This document shows, piece by piece, positions 25,177 to 33,856 of a stretch of DNA of 64,000 bases. The translations under genes and the position numbers were made by a program. Position 1 is the stretch's first letter. The number at the start of each line of letters is the position of its first letter. The DNA is from Aminipila sp047974845 (lineage in GTDB: Bacteria > Bacillota > Clostridia > Peptostreptococcales > Anaerovoracaceae). Where the stretch lies: assembly GCA_047974845.1 (NCBI GenBank), contig JBKECQ010000041.1, positions 1 through 64,000 on the forward strand. The letters are read 5' to 3'. Below the pieces are notes generated by a model that saw nothing but the letters and a program-made list of their open reading frames with translations, did not search any database and was not told the origin of the DNA.

Positions 25177-26277
25177 ATGTCTATTAAAAGTTATGATGTT
25201 GAAAACTATGATTTAGTAATGATTAAGCCATATTGCAGAGAAAAGGTAAAAACAGGTCGTCTAAAATCTATATTGATTAAAAGTCTTGAGGGTTATAGTG
25301 TAACTACCATAACCACAATTGAAGAGTTTGAAGAGTATGATTTTACAGGAAAACGAATTTTATTTGCAGTTGCTTTAGGTGAGTCAGGTATTAACCTTGA
25401 ATGGTACAGTATCTTAAAGAAAATAAGAAAGGATAAGGACTGTTTTAAGGGATGTATCGGTGGAATTATTGTAGATGGAAGTAGTGAACTTTACACCAAA
25501 TCATTTGCAAGAGAACTTGTACTTAGCGCAAATATGGCAGGCTGTATCTTTGTAGGCAGACCGCTGGTAGAGGGTACAAAGTCCTTAGATAATTTTAATA
25601 TTGTTGCTAAAAATTTAGACACGGATAACTTAGGGGCATATATGGAGTCAGGCAACGACCTTGTGAAGAGGATTATGGCATTTACTCCTATTAAAAAGGA
25701 GAAACCAAAGATTCTTATGCTCCATGCAGGAAATAGAGATACATCTAATAGTTTAATTTTATGGAATAGTGTAAAAGAGCATTTGAATGATTGCTATATA
25801 AAGGAAATTTCTTTAAGGAATGGAACCATATTGGATTGCAAGGGATGCTCATATAATGAGTGTTTGCATTTTGGTGAAAAAGGAACCTGTTTTTATGGCG
25901 GTGTAATATCTGAACAGGTATATCCGTCAATACTGGAGGCAGATGCATTAATAATTGTCTGCGCAAATTATAACGATGCTGTCAGTGCTAATATTGCAGC
26001 ATTTATCAATAGACTCACAGCATTATTTAGAACGCATAGATTTTATGATAAGGCTTTATTTGGCATAGTAGTCTCAGGGTATAGCGGAGGAGATATAGTT
26101 GCACAACAGCTTATCAGTTCATTGAATATGAATAAAACATTTTATTTACCTCAAAGATTTGCACTGATGGAAACTGCAAATAATGCAGGTGCAGTTGTAG
26201 GAAATGAGGGTATAGAAGAAAGAGCTAAATGTTTTGCAGATAACCTGATAGATACTATTTGCTTGAAAAATGTTTAA
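25177..26277 (+). CDS. Flavodoxin-fold NAD(P)H-dependent oxidoreductase-like protein with extra N-domain
   Basis: About 366 residues from ATG 25177 (AAGGAGGTG at 25161-25169; a GTG at 25150 has no binding site). The first 165 residues are an alpha/beta domain I do not recognise. From about 170 the FMN-reductase pattern appears: KILMLHAGNRDTSNSLIL (phosphate loop), LDCKGCSYNECLHFGEKGTC (cysteine cluster as in iron-sulfur flavoproteins), LEADALIIVCANYNDAVSA and SGYSGGDIVAQQL. The likely cofactor is FMN. It is the third gene of the 1622-residue protein operon. Its reaction is unknown. Confidence 0.68.
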   Translation: MSIKSYDVENYDLVMIKPYCREKVKTGRLKSILIKSLEGYSVTTITTIEEFEEYDFTGKRILFAVALGESGINLEWYSILKKIRKDKDCFKGCIGGIIVDGSSELYTKSFARELVLSANMAGCIFVGRPLVEGTKSLDNFNIVAKNLDTDNLGAYMESGNDLVKRIMAFTPIKKEKPKILMLHAGNRDTSNSLILWNSVKEHLNDCYIKEISLRNGTILDCKGCSYNECLHFGEKGTCFYGGVISEQVYPSILEADALIIVCANYNDAVSANIAAFINRLTALFRTHRFYDKALFGIVVSGYSGGDIVAQQLISSLNMNKTFYLPQRFALMETANNAGAVVGNEGIEERAKCFADNLIDTICLKNV

Positions 26278-26305
26278 TACTATGCTTTTAGGATAAAGGT
26301 GGCAC

Positions 26306-26335
26306 TTGCAATATGGCTACTAAATAGGGTATAAT
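26306..26335 (+). promoter_or_regulatory. Promoter of mgtE
   Basis: TTGCAA (26306-26311) and TATAAT (26330-26335) are 18 bases apart, leaving an untranslated leader of about 225 nt before mgtE. Confidence 0.65.
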
Positions 26336-26342
26336 TTATTAG

Positions 26343-26559
26343 TTATGAGCAAAAATATTGTAAGTGATTATCAATATTTTAATAAATATTTGAAAGGATG
26401 TGAAAACTGTGGAACTTGGACCGAGTACGGATCGGAGAATTTTAACTAAATATGAAGATAGGGAGAGCTCCCGGTTGTTACATTAATATTTAAGTTTGTA
26501 CATAATCAGTACAATTTTATTTCTGTAAACTTGGAGCTGCCCTACAAATAGTAGGAGGT
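26343..26559 (+). promoter_or_regulatory. Long structured leader of mgtE, class not identified
   Basis: The leader contains AAAATATTG/CAATATTTT (a 9-bp stem near 26353-26382), a small CCGA/TCGG hairpin near 26421-26435, and a closing stem in which AGGG-AGAGCTCC-type sequence (26460-26471) pairs with GGAGCTGCCCT (26533-26543) just before the ribosome binding site AGGAGGTG. A Mg2+-sensing M-box is the usual leader of mgtE, but I could not match the conserved M-box core here. It may be a divergent M-box or a different element. Confidence 0.4.
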
Positions 26560-26567
26560 GTAATCCA

Positions 26568-27944
26568 ATGGAACAGGAAAAGACTTTAAATGAAATTCTA
26601 GAAGAAATCTTAGAATTATTGGAAAACAAAAAATATGGAAAAGCAAGAGATCTTTTGCTAGAAAATAATTCTGTAGATATTGCCGAAATACTTGAAGACA
26701 TAATGGGTGAAATGGGTATTGAAAAAGCAGTTATCATGTTTAGGACATTACCTAAAAATGTTTCTGTAGAAGTATTTTCATACTTACCTATAGATGATCA
26801 GGTATTGATTATAAACGCTATAAACGATAAAGAAATACATTTTATCATGGATGAACTTTCATTCGATGATATGATAGACGTATTAGAAGAATTACCGGCA
26901 AATGTAGTAGATAAAATACTAGAGAAAACGCCAAAAGATGAGAGAAAGCTTATTAATACTTTTTTAAATTATCCGGATACTTGTGCAGGAAGCTTAATGA
27001 CTCCTGATTATATCAGTCTACAAAAAGACATGACTGTATCACAAGCTTTGGCCTATATTAAAAAAGAGGGTATGGACAGTGAAACCGTGTACACCTGTTA
27101 TGTAAAGGATAAGGGCAGGACCCTATTAGGAATAGTTTCACTTAGAACTTTGGTTATCTCCAACGATGAACTTTGTATAGCAGAGTTAATGCATACGGAT
27201 TTTGTTAGTGTAAATGTATTTGATGACCAAGAAGAGGTATCAGAAACTTTTAAAAGATACGGATTCCTGGCTATTCCTGTAGTAGACAAGGAAAATAGGC
27301 TTGTTGGAATTATTACAGTAGATGACATCTTGGATGTCATTGAAGAAGAAACTACAGAGGACTTTGAAAGAATGGCGGGTGTCATGGATGATTCAGATAA
27401 GGATTATCTGGATATGAGTGTATGGCATCATGTGAAAAATAGAATACCATGGCTGTTTCTTTTAATGTGTTCCTATGTTATAACCGGTGGAATAATAGCA
27501 AATTTTGAGGCAGTGTTATCACAGGTAATTAGTTTAGTTGCATATATGCCAATGCTGATGGGAACCGGCGGAAATTCTGGTTCACAGTCTGCAACCCTAA
27601 TTATTCGTGGTATGTCTGTAGATGATATTGATTTATCAGATTTTGGAAAAGTCTTATGGAAAGAACTTAGAGTAAGTTGCGTAATAGGTATTGCATTAAG
27701 TTCTCTTAACTTTATAAGGATATGTTGGTTTGAACATCAAGGACCATTTGTTGCATTAACTGTTTGCGCCGCAATGTTTATTATTGTAATAGCGGCAAAG
27801 GTTATTGGTAGTATGCTTCCAATGCTTGCAAAAAAAATAGGGATTGACCCTGCACTTATGGCAACGCCAACCATATCATCATTGACAGATATGATTTCTG
27901 TTATAACATACTTTATGTTAGCAAAATTAATACTTGGAATCTAA
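26568..27944 (+). CDS. mgtE: Magnesium transporter MgtE
   Basis: A 458-residue Mg2+ channel. The N-terminal superhelical domain is at about 1-135. Two CBS domains follow at about 135-260 (MTPDYISLQKDMTVSQAL, MHTDFVSVNVFDDQEEVS), which sense cytoplasmic Mg2+. A linking plug helix leads to five membrane helices at about 285-458 with the family signature LMGTGGNSGSQSATLIIRG and the pore region. Length and order match the MgtE family. AGGAGGTG precedes ATG by 8 bases. The long leader suggests control by Mg2+. Confidence 0.95.
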   Translation: MEQEKTLNEILEEILELLENKKYGKARDLLLENNSVDIAEILEDIMGEMGIEKAVIMFRTLPKNVSVEVFSYLPIDDQVLIINAINDKEIHFIMDELSFDDMIDVLEELPANVVDKILEKTPKDERKLINTFLNYPDTCAGSLMTPDYISLQKDMTVSQALAYIKKEGMDSETVYTCYVKDKGRTLLGIVSLRTLVISNDELCIAELMHTDFVSVNVFDDQEEVSETFKRYGFLAIPVVDKENRLVGIITVDDILDVIEEETTEDFERMAGVMDDSDKDYLDMSVWHHVKNRIPWLFLLMCSYVITGGIIANFEAVLSQVISLVAYMPMLMGTGGNSGSQSATLIIRGMSVDDIDLSDFGKVLWKELRVSCVIGIALSSLNFIRICWFEHQGPFVALTVCAAMFIIVIAAKVIGSMLPMLAKKIGIDPALMATPTISSLTDMISVITYFMLAKLILGI

Positions 27945-28000
27945 TTTAAATATTTTATATATTTGATTTTGGGTAAATAGAGAAGTAAAAAGGTTTTTTT

Positions 28001-28849
28001 ATGAAAAATTGTTTAATTACTTTAGAATTTGTAAATACTGTAATCAAGAGACGAAAACGAAGCATACATAAAGGCGATTGTGGGAGAATTCTCTTGATTG
28101 CAGGAACCTTAGGAATGGCTGGCGCCGCCATCTTGAGCGGAAAAGGTGCCTTGCGAAGTGGAGCCGGACTGGTAAGTATAGCCACTTTAGATGAAATCTT
28201 TCCAATTATTCAGGTAGGAGTGCCTGAAGCAACATGTGTTTCGAGAAGGTCTCTAAATTTGGACAAGCATCGTTATGACGCAATAGCGATAGGGCCAGGA
28301 TTAGGGGAGGAAGCGGAAGATGCAGAAATAATAAAGAAGATATTAGAAGAATATAGCGGAACATTAGTTTTAGATGCCGATGGATTAAATCTTATTGCAA
28401 AAAATAATATGCAGAGTATAATGAGAAATGCTTTGTGTAAAGTAATCATTACTCCTCACATTGGGGAAGCAGCAAGGTTATTAAGCGTTGAAATTTCAGA
28501 ATTAAAAAATAGGGATAGGCTGGAAGTTTCAAAGCTGTTGGTTGAAAAAACAGGTGCGATTGTAGTGCTAAAAGGGGAAGGTACTATAGTGGCAACTCCG
28601 CAAGGAAATTCATATACTAATACTACAGGTAATCCGGGCATGGCTACCGGAGGATCGGGAGATGTGCTTACAGGGATAATCACATCATTAGCCGGGCAAG
28701 GACTTTTACCTGAGGACGCGGCTAAAGCAGGAGTTTTTATACACGGTCTTGCAGGAGATATTGGTGCCGATAAATTCGGCGAATACGGACTGATTGCAGG
28801 AGATATACCAGATATGACGGCTTTAGCGATAAAACAAATATTGGGATGA
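28001..28849 (+). CDS. nnrD: ADP/ATP-dependent NAD(P)H-hydrate dehydratase
   Basis: A 282-residue repair enzyme (CARKD/YjeF C-domain family) that restores NADH and NADPH from their damaged hydrates, using ADP or ATP. Family motifs are GRILLIAGTLGMAGAAILSG near the N-terminus, IAIGPGLGE, LVLDADGLNLIA and the nucleotide-site NPGMATGGSGDVLTGII (about 210-226). The epimerase domain (NnrE) that is often fused in front is absent, so this is a stand-alone D subunit. The ribosome binding site is weak. A mazF gene follows 84 bases later. Confidence 0.92.
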   Translation: MKNCLITLEFVNTVIKRRKRSIHKGDCGRILLIAGTLGMAGAAILSGKGALRSGAGLVSIATLDEIFPIIQVGVPEATCVSRRSLNLDKHRYDAIAIGPGLGEEAEDAEIIKKILEEYSGTLVLDADGLNLIAKNNMQSIMRNALCKVIITPHIGEAARLLSVEISELKNRDRLEVSKLLVEKTGAIVVLKGEGTIVATPQGNSYTNTTGNPGMATGGSGDVLTGIITSLAGQGLLPEDAAKAGVFIHGLAGDIGADKFGEYGLIAGDIPDMTALAIKQILG

Positions 28850-28863
28850 AACATATGATAAGG

Positions 28864-28899
28864 GCTGTATAGACAACTCATTTTATGTATGTATACAGC
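28864..28899 (+). other. Hairpin between nnrD and mazF
   Basis: GCTGTATA (28864-28871) pairs with TATACAGC (28892-28899) around a 20-base loop. There is no T run, so it is not a classic terminator; it could affect mRNA processing or mazF expression. Confidence 0.45.
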
Positions 28900-28933
28900 T
28901 TAGAGATTAACTGAAAATTGGAGAGTGAGTGAC

Positions 28934-29293
28934 TTGTTAGTAAAAAAAGGTGACATCTATTTTGCAGACTTAAGTCCGGTCATAGGCTCTGAACAGGGGG
29001 GTATAAGACCCGTTCTTGTAGTACAAAACGATGTAGGTAATAAGTATAGCCCAACGATTATAGTTGCAGCGGTTACTTCACAATTAAACAAGGCAAAATT
29101 ACCTACACACGTTGAAATAGAAGCTAAAGATAATGGATTGAGCAAGAAATCCGTGGTTCTTTTGGAACAACTTAGAACAATAGACAAAAAGAGATTAAAG
29201 GAAAGAATTGGAACCATAGATGAATCGCTTCTTCCAAATGTTAATGAGGCGTTGACCGTTAGTTTAGGAATTGCACCGAACAAAATGAGTTAG
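28934..29293 (+). CDS. mazF: MazF/NdoA-type endoribonuclease toxin
   Basis: A protein of about 119 residues from TTG 28934, chosen because GGAGAG lies 8 bases before it and the product then begins LVKKGDIYFADLSPVIGSEQ, which lines up with Bacillus NdoA; a GTG at 28925 has no room for a binding site. The family cuts single-stranded mRNA at short motifs. Conserved segments are GSEQGGIRPVLVVQND, IVAAVTSQ, LPTHVEI and LLEQLRTIDKKRL. In Bacillus the antitoxin gene ndoAI lies directly upstream (order ydcC-alr-ndoAI-ndoA); here nnrD is directly upstream and no antitoxin frame is visible. Confidence 0.9.
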   Translation: MLVKKGDIYFADLSPVIGSEQGGIRPVLVVQNDVGNKYSPTIIVAAVTSQLNKAKLPTHVEIEAKDNGLSKKSVVLLEQLRTIDKKRLKERIGTIDESLLPNVNEALTVSLGIAPNKMS

Positions 29294-29352
29294 GTGTAAA
29301 ATATATATTATATATTAAATTATACCGGAAAGGGATAAATGGGAGGAAGAGA

Positions 29353-29751
29353 ATGAAGAAAAGTTTGATAATTTCAATAGTAACAATACTTGTAATGGTA
29401 CTGGGAATTTCCATCGTAGCAGCAGCTACTGATCAGCCCGGTTCTGAAAACGATCCCGTTGTTACAAAGAGTTATGTGGACAGTAGAACTTCATACTCAC
29501 CTATAAGTCTTACGGCAGGACAAAAGTTAATCGGTGGTGAAGGTTGCGAAATCATTTTGAGAAGTGGCGAGGCCACAGCCATAGACAATGGTGCAAATGG
29601 TATTTCAGACCTTACGGCCGGAATTGATTTAATGACAGGCAGCAGTGTGGGTGCAAACCACCTGCTGCTAGTTCCTAGAAATGATGGTAGAGGAATAACT
29701 GCGGTAACAGATATTTGGGTGATGGTAAGAGGAACATACACTATTAAGTAG
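29353..29751 (+). CDS. Small exported protein of unknown function
   Basis: A 132-residue protein. The signal peptide is about residues 1-25 (IISIVTILVMVLGISIVAAA). The mature part begins DQPGSENDPVVTKSYVDSRT, a pattern I associate with short proteins found before DUF5693 genes in Clostridia, and ends with a compact Gly-rich domain (GGEGCEIILRSGEATAID, HLLLVPRNDGRGI). GGGAGGAAG precedes ATG. It lies 26 bases before the DUF5693 gene and is likely part of the same cell-envelope operon. The function is unknown. Confidence 0.65.
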   Translation: MKKSLIISIVTILVMVLGISIVAAATDQPGSENDPVVTKSYVDSRTSYSPISLTAGQKLIGGEGCEIILRSGEATAIDNGANGISDLTAGIDLMTGSSVGANHLLLVPRNDGRGITAVTDIWVMVRGTYTIK

Positions 29752-29777
29752 CAAAGGGGATAAGGAGTTACATATTT

Positions 29778-31982
29778 ATGAAGGCATTTTTTAGAAAGAA
29801 CAAAATATTAATTATAGCTATTTGCGTATTTTTAATGGTTGCAGGCATTTCAATAGGAAATAGAATAAACATTGAAAGGTCTAATAAAACCTATGATATT
29901 GTAGCAGATTACAATGAAGTAGCCTTAATGGCAGAACAATCTCATAAAGATATTTCTTACTGGCTTAAGCAATTTAAGGACGAGCTAAATATTACAAAAA
30001 TTGGACTTGCTGAAGAGAGTATTATGACTTTGATGGAAGACACTGATTTAGGTGTGAGCGGCAAGGTAATGGATGAAGTAACAAAGGAAGCCGGTTGGAA
30101 GGAGGAATATCCTAAAGAATTCATAGATGCAATTACAACATATGGATATGACTCTTATGATGTTTTGGTTGAAACCAGTTCTGGAGAGGCTTCACAATTT
30201 GTTTTAGATGCGGTTAAGTCAAGGTTTGAAACAGATAAATATGTTGCTTTCAGCGCAGGTACTGATGCATATGTTCTTATAGATGGAGATTCACAATCAG
30301 CATTGTACTCACAGCCATATAAATATGCTAATTCTAAAAAAGGCGGATTTATCGAAAGAACAGATATTGTCGGTTCAAAAATCATGTACATAAGCTTAGG
30401 TCTTTTACCTGAAAAAGTAGAAAGGGTACAAGCTCTAGGCTTACAAATCGTTCCTAGAACGTTATGCTATGGTGGCTATAACGGTGAGAAATTTGCTAAT
30501 GCTGTTATTGCAGGCTACGAAAAATATGGCATTACACCTGAGTATTTAATTGCAGGTGGCGAGGGCGTTATAGGTTATGATGATGGAATTAAAACAGCAC
30601 AAAAATATATAAAAGATAACAATATCACCATTGGATTAATTGAAAATACAACACAACTTCAGAATATTCTTCAAAAAGGTGTGGAGGAAATAGCACAGAA
30701 TTTGGATTATAATACAGTAAGAGTATTCTCTGTTTGGAATTATATCCAATATAGATATCAATATTATGGATATGAGGGTGCTAAAGAAATAGAAAATACT
30801 CTTTTTAGAGCTATTACCGAAAGAAATATTAGACTGATATACTTTAAACCAATAAAAGAAAATCAGGACTTGTTTACTTATGTAACAGATATTGATGAAT
30901 ATAAGACTATGTTTAAAAATCTTGATGAAAGATTGCAAGAGCATGGATTTACTTACGGATCCGCTTCAGTGATGAAGAATCATGAAGTGGGATACCTGCA
31001 AAAACTTCTTATGGCATTTGGTTGCATCGCCGCGGCAGTATTACTTATAAATTCATTCCTTCCATTGAGAAGAAAAGGAAAAGCAGTATTATTTGCACTG
31101 GGAGCAATAGGAGCAGTAGGAGCGTCTTATGTCATACCAAATTCATTTGAACTTGTGCTGAGCTTTTCGTCAGCAGTGATTTTTGCCTGTTTGGCAGTTA
31201 CACTGTTCACTAGATTAAGTAAGGAGTTTATGGATAGCTTAGATCCTAGGACTTCTACAATTAAAATAATACAATTATCAGTATTAACTTTGGTTGCTTG
31301 CGTTTTAATTTCTTTGGTGGGAGGCATTATGACAGCAGCGCCATTATCATCTACAAGTTATATGTTAGAAATTGATATATTTAGAGGGGTTAAGCTGGCA
31401 CAGCTTCTGCCAATCGCATACTTTGCTATAGCATATCTTGCATATTTTGGATTTGGTGAGAAAAAGAAGACACCGGGTATACTGGAATTTCATGACCTAA
31501 AGGATATGATGAATACTTCAATTAAAATTTGGATGATTCTTTTGGGTGCAGTAGTTGGTGGCGTAGGTTTCTATTATATTATGAGAACCGGACATGATTC
31601 AGCAGTTGAAGTGTCGAATTTTGAAATGGTTTTTAGAAACTTCTTAGAAGATGTATTAATTGCAAGACCGAGAAATAAGGAATTCTTATTTGCTTTCCCT
31701 GCTATCATGATGATGGTATATACTTCTATCAGAAGGTTTAAATTATGGCCTGTTTTATTTGGGCTTGGCGGTGTTATCGGTATGACTTCTGTTAATAACA
31801 CTTTTATGCACATAAGAACACCGCTATATTTAGGGTTTATTAGAACCGGATACTCCTTGATTTTTGGTATTATTGTGGGTATTGTTGGCATACTTGTATT
31901 TGAAGCAGGACATAGCATATATGTGAAATGGATTAATCCATTTTTACAAAACTACTCCAAACAAGAAGAGGCAGGTAATTAA
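29778..31982 (+). CDS. DUF5693-family polytopic membrane protein
   Basis: A 734-residue protein with one N-terminal membrane helix (about 9-24), an external domain of about 380 residues (LGLLPEKVERVQALGLQIVPR, LIAGGEGVIGYDDGI) and some nine membrane helices from about 415 to 715. The family is found beside csaB in many Clostridia and Paenibacilli and is presumed to act in secondary cell wall polymer or surface glycan synthesis or transfer. The stop overlaps csaB as TAATG. No catalytic residues can be assigned. Confidence 0.75.
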   Translation: MKAFFRKNKILIIAICVFLMVAGISIGNRINIERSNKTYDIVADYNEVALMAEQSHKDISYWLKQFKDELNITKIGLAEESIMTLMEDTDLGVSGKVMDEVTKEAGWKEEYPKEFIDAITTYGYDSYDVLVETSSGEASQFVLDAVKSRFETDKYVAFSAGTDAYVLIDGDSQSALYSQPYKYANSKKGGFIERTDIVGSKIMYISLGLLPEKVERVQALGLQIVPRTLCYGGYNGEKFANAVIAGYEKYGITPEYLIAGGEGVIGYDDGIKTAQKYIKDNNITIGLIENTTQLQNILQKGVEEIAQNLDYNTVRVFSVWNYIQYRYQYYGYEGAKEIENTLFRAITERNIRLIYFKPIKENQDLFTYVTDIDEYKTMFKNLDERLQEHGFTYGSASVMKNHEVGYLQKLLMAFGCIAAAVLLINSFLPLRRKGKAVLFALGAIGAVGASYVIPNSFELVLSFSSAVIFACLAVTLFTRLSKEFMDSLDPRTSTIKIIQLSVLTLVACVLISLVGGIMTAAPLSSTSYMLEIDIFRGVKLAQLLPIAYFAIAYLAYFGFGEKKKTPGILEFHDLKDMMNTSIKIWMILLGAVVGGVGFYYIMRTGHDSAVEVSNFEMVFRNFLEDVLIARPRNKEFLFAFPAIMMMVYTSIRRFKLWPVLFGLGGVIGMTSVNNTFMHIRTPLYLGFIRTGYSLIFGIIVGIVGILVFEAGHSIYVKWINPFLQNYSKQEEAGN

Positions 31983-33079
31983 TGTATAAGATTCTAATTT
32001 CAGGATATTATGGGTTTAATAATATTGGTGATGAATCCATCTTGAGAGCTGTTGTAGACAATTTACAAGACAGGCTTGATAATATTGAAATAACGGTACT
32101 ATCGCAAGATCCTGTATCTACTGCAGAAAAGTACGGTGTTAAATCTGTAAATAGAAAATCAATGAGAAGTATAATCTGCGCGGTCAGAAAGTGCGATTTG
32201 CTAATTAGCGGTGGAGGCAGTCTTTTACAGGATGTTACCAGTAAGAAAAGTATCATATATTATCTTCTCATAATGTGGATGGCATTGTTTTTTAGGAAAA
32301 AGATTTTTATTTATAGCCAAGGTATTGGACCTATTAATTCTAATTTAAATAGAAAACTAACATCAAATACTCTTTTAAGAGCCAGTGGCATAGTTGTAAG
32401 AGATGATGCCTCAAAGGAATTCTTAGCAGAGATTGGTATTCCTGAGAATAGAGTTGTTGTAACGGCAGACCCAGTTTTAAGAATAAAACAAGCCCCTCTT
32501 GTAACCGGTGAGCAAATACTAAAAAAAGAGGGTATCACTATTGATAGGGAACGCTTGGCCGTGGGCTTTGCCATTCGAGAGCGTAAGATTGACAGTGAAT
32601 TTATAGATGAGATTTGCATTACAATAGACAGATTAATTGAGGTATATAAAGCGCAGATTATTTTGATTCCTTTTCACTTCTCAGAAGATGTTAAGGTTAT
32701 AGAGGAAATAGAGAAAAGGCTGGGAAGTAAAGTTAATTCCATTAAACATAAGTATCTAACAAATGAAATGCTTAGTATTATAGGAAATATGGACTTGCTT
32801 GTTGGTGTAAGACTTCATGCGCTTATACATTCTGCAATTATGAATGTTCCCATGATTGGAATTTCATATGACCCTAAAATAAATTCTTTTATGAAATCTA
32901 TTGGAATGAAAGCTATGTGTTCCATTTACGATTTTAACAACGAAGATTTTATGGAAGAGTTTAATAAAACAATACAAAATAGAGGAGTTTTAAAGAAACG
33001 AGTGCAAGAAAAGTTAGTATATTTGATAAAAGCACTTGATACAAATGAAGAAATGATTAAAAATATAATGGTGGAATGA
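31982..33079 (+). CDS. csaB: Polysaccharide pyruvyl transferase CsaB
   Basis: A 365-residue enzyme of the polysaccharide pyruvyl transferase family, which adds pyruvate ketals to the cell wall polymer so that SLH-domain proteins can bind. Typical segments are GYYGFNNIGDESILRAVV at the N-terminus, LLISGGGSLLQDVTS (about 73-87), IYSQGIGPI and VGVRLHALIHSAIMNVPMIG near the end. TAATG coupling links it to the DUF5693 gene, and it overlaps the following glycosyltransferase gene by 4 bases. Confidence 0.92.
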   Translation: MYKILISGYYGFNNIGDESILRAVVDNLQDRLDNIEITVLSQDPVSTAEKYGVKSVNRKSMRSIICAVRKCDLLISGGGSLLQDVTSKKSIIYYLLIMWMALFFRKKIFIYSQGIGPINSNLNRKLTSNTLLRASGIVVRDDASKEFLAEIGIPENRVVVTADPVLRIKQAPLVTGEQILKKEGITIDRERLAVGFAIRERKIDSEFIDEICITIDRLIEVYKAQIILIPFHFSEDVKVIEEIEKRLGSKVNSIKHKYLTNEMLSIIGNMDLLVGVRLHALIHSAIMNVPMIGISYDPKINSFMKSIGMKAMCSIYDFNNEDFMEEFNKTIQNRGVLKKRVQEKLVYLIKALDTNEEMIKNIMVE

Positions 33080-33834
33080 TGGAAGAAAGTAAAAGAATAA
33101 AGGTTTTAGATATTCCCGTTGATATGGTAAACAATGTTCAGGCCATGGAGACCTTTAAAAAGCTAATGAACAGACCGGGTTGCGAGTTAATTGTTACTCC
33201 CAATTCTGAAATAATAATGAATGCCACTAGGGATGATGAACTTAGAATGCTTATTGAAGAGGCAGGATTGATAATACCGGATGGAATTGGTTTGGTTTAT
33301 GCTTCAAAGATAATAGGAGAGCCTTTAAAAGAAAGAGTAACAGGCGTAGATTTTTTAACAAGCATTTTAGAATATTTAGAAGCTACAGGACAATCTATTT
33401 TCTTGTTGGGAAGTAAACCAGCCAATGAGGAGAGGGCATCTGTAGCAGATTTAGCAGCTGAAAATATGCTGATTAGATTCCCCAATTTAAAGATAGCCGG
33501 AACTCAAGACGGATACTTTAAAAAGGAAGACGAGGCGGAATTAGTACAAAGAATTAACGACTCTGGTGCATCATTTTTATGTGTAGCACTTGGAGCGCCG
33601 AAACAAGAAAAGTTCATTTATGAACACAGAAATGAATTTACTAATATTCGTGCAGGAATTGGGGTGGGAGGCAGCCTTGATGTATGGGCAGGCACTGTAA
33701 AAAGAGCCCCTAAGTTTTATCAACAACATGGTTTAGAATGGCTATATAGGCTGATACAAGAGCCAAGCAGATATAAGAGAATGGCACAATTACCGTTATT
33801 TATGATTAAAGTTATAGCAAAAGGTAAAAGGTAG
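33076..33834 (+). CDS. tagA: WecG/TagA/CpsF-family glycosyltransferase
   Basis: A 252-residue enzyme. In wall teichoic acid synthesis TagA adds N-acetylmannosamine to the lipid-linked GlcNAc primer. Family motifs are IVTPNSEIIMNATRDDELR (about 36-54), IPDGIGLVYASKIIG (catalytic Asp), FLLGSKPANEERA, GTQDGYF and LCVALGAPKQEKFIYEH followed by GVGGSLDVWAGTVKRAP. Together with CsaB and DUF5693 it forms a wall-polymer cluster. Confidence 0.93.
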   Translation: MMEESKRIKVLDIPVDMVNNVQAMETFKKLMNRPGCELIVTPNSEIIMNATRDDELRMLIEEAGLIIPDGIGLVYASKIIGEPLKERVTGVDFLTSILEYLEATGQSIFLLGSKPANEERASVADLAAENMLIRFPNLKIAGTQDGYFKKEDEAELVQRINDSGASFLCVALGAPKQEKFIYEHRNEFTNIRAGIGVGGSLDVWAGTVKRAPKFYQQHGLEWLYRLIQEPSRYKRMAQLPLFMIKVIAKGKR

Positions 33835-33856
33835 TCGAAAGAAGGAGGCGAGCAAT

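Noticed and set aside
26336..26567. Standard M-box riboswitch before mgtE
   Set aside because: I could not find the conserved M-box core by eye, so it is listed only as an unassigned structured leader.
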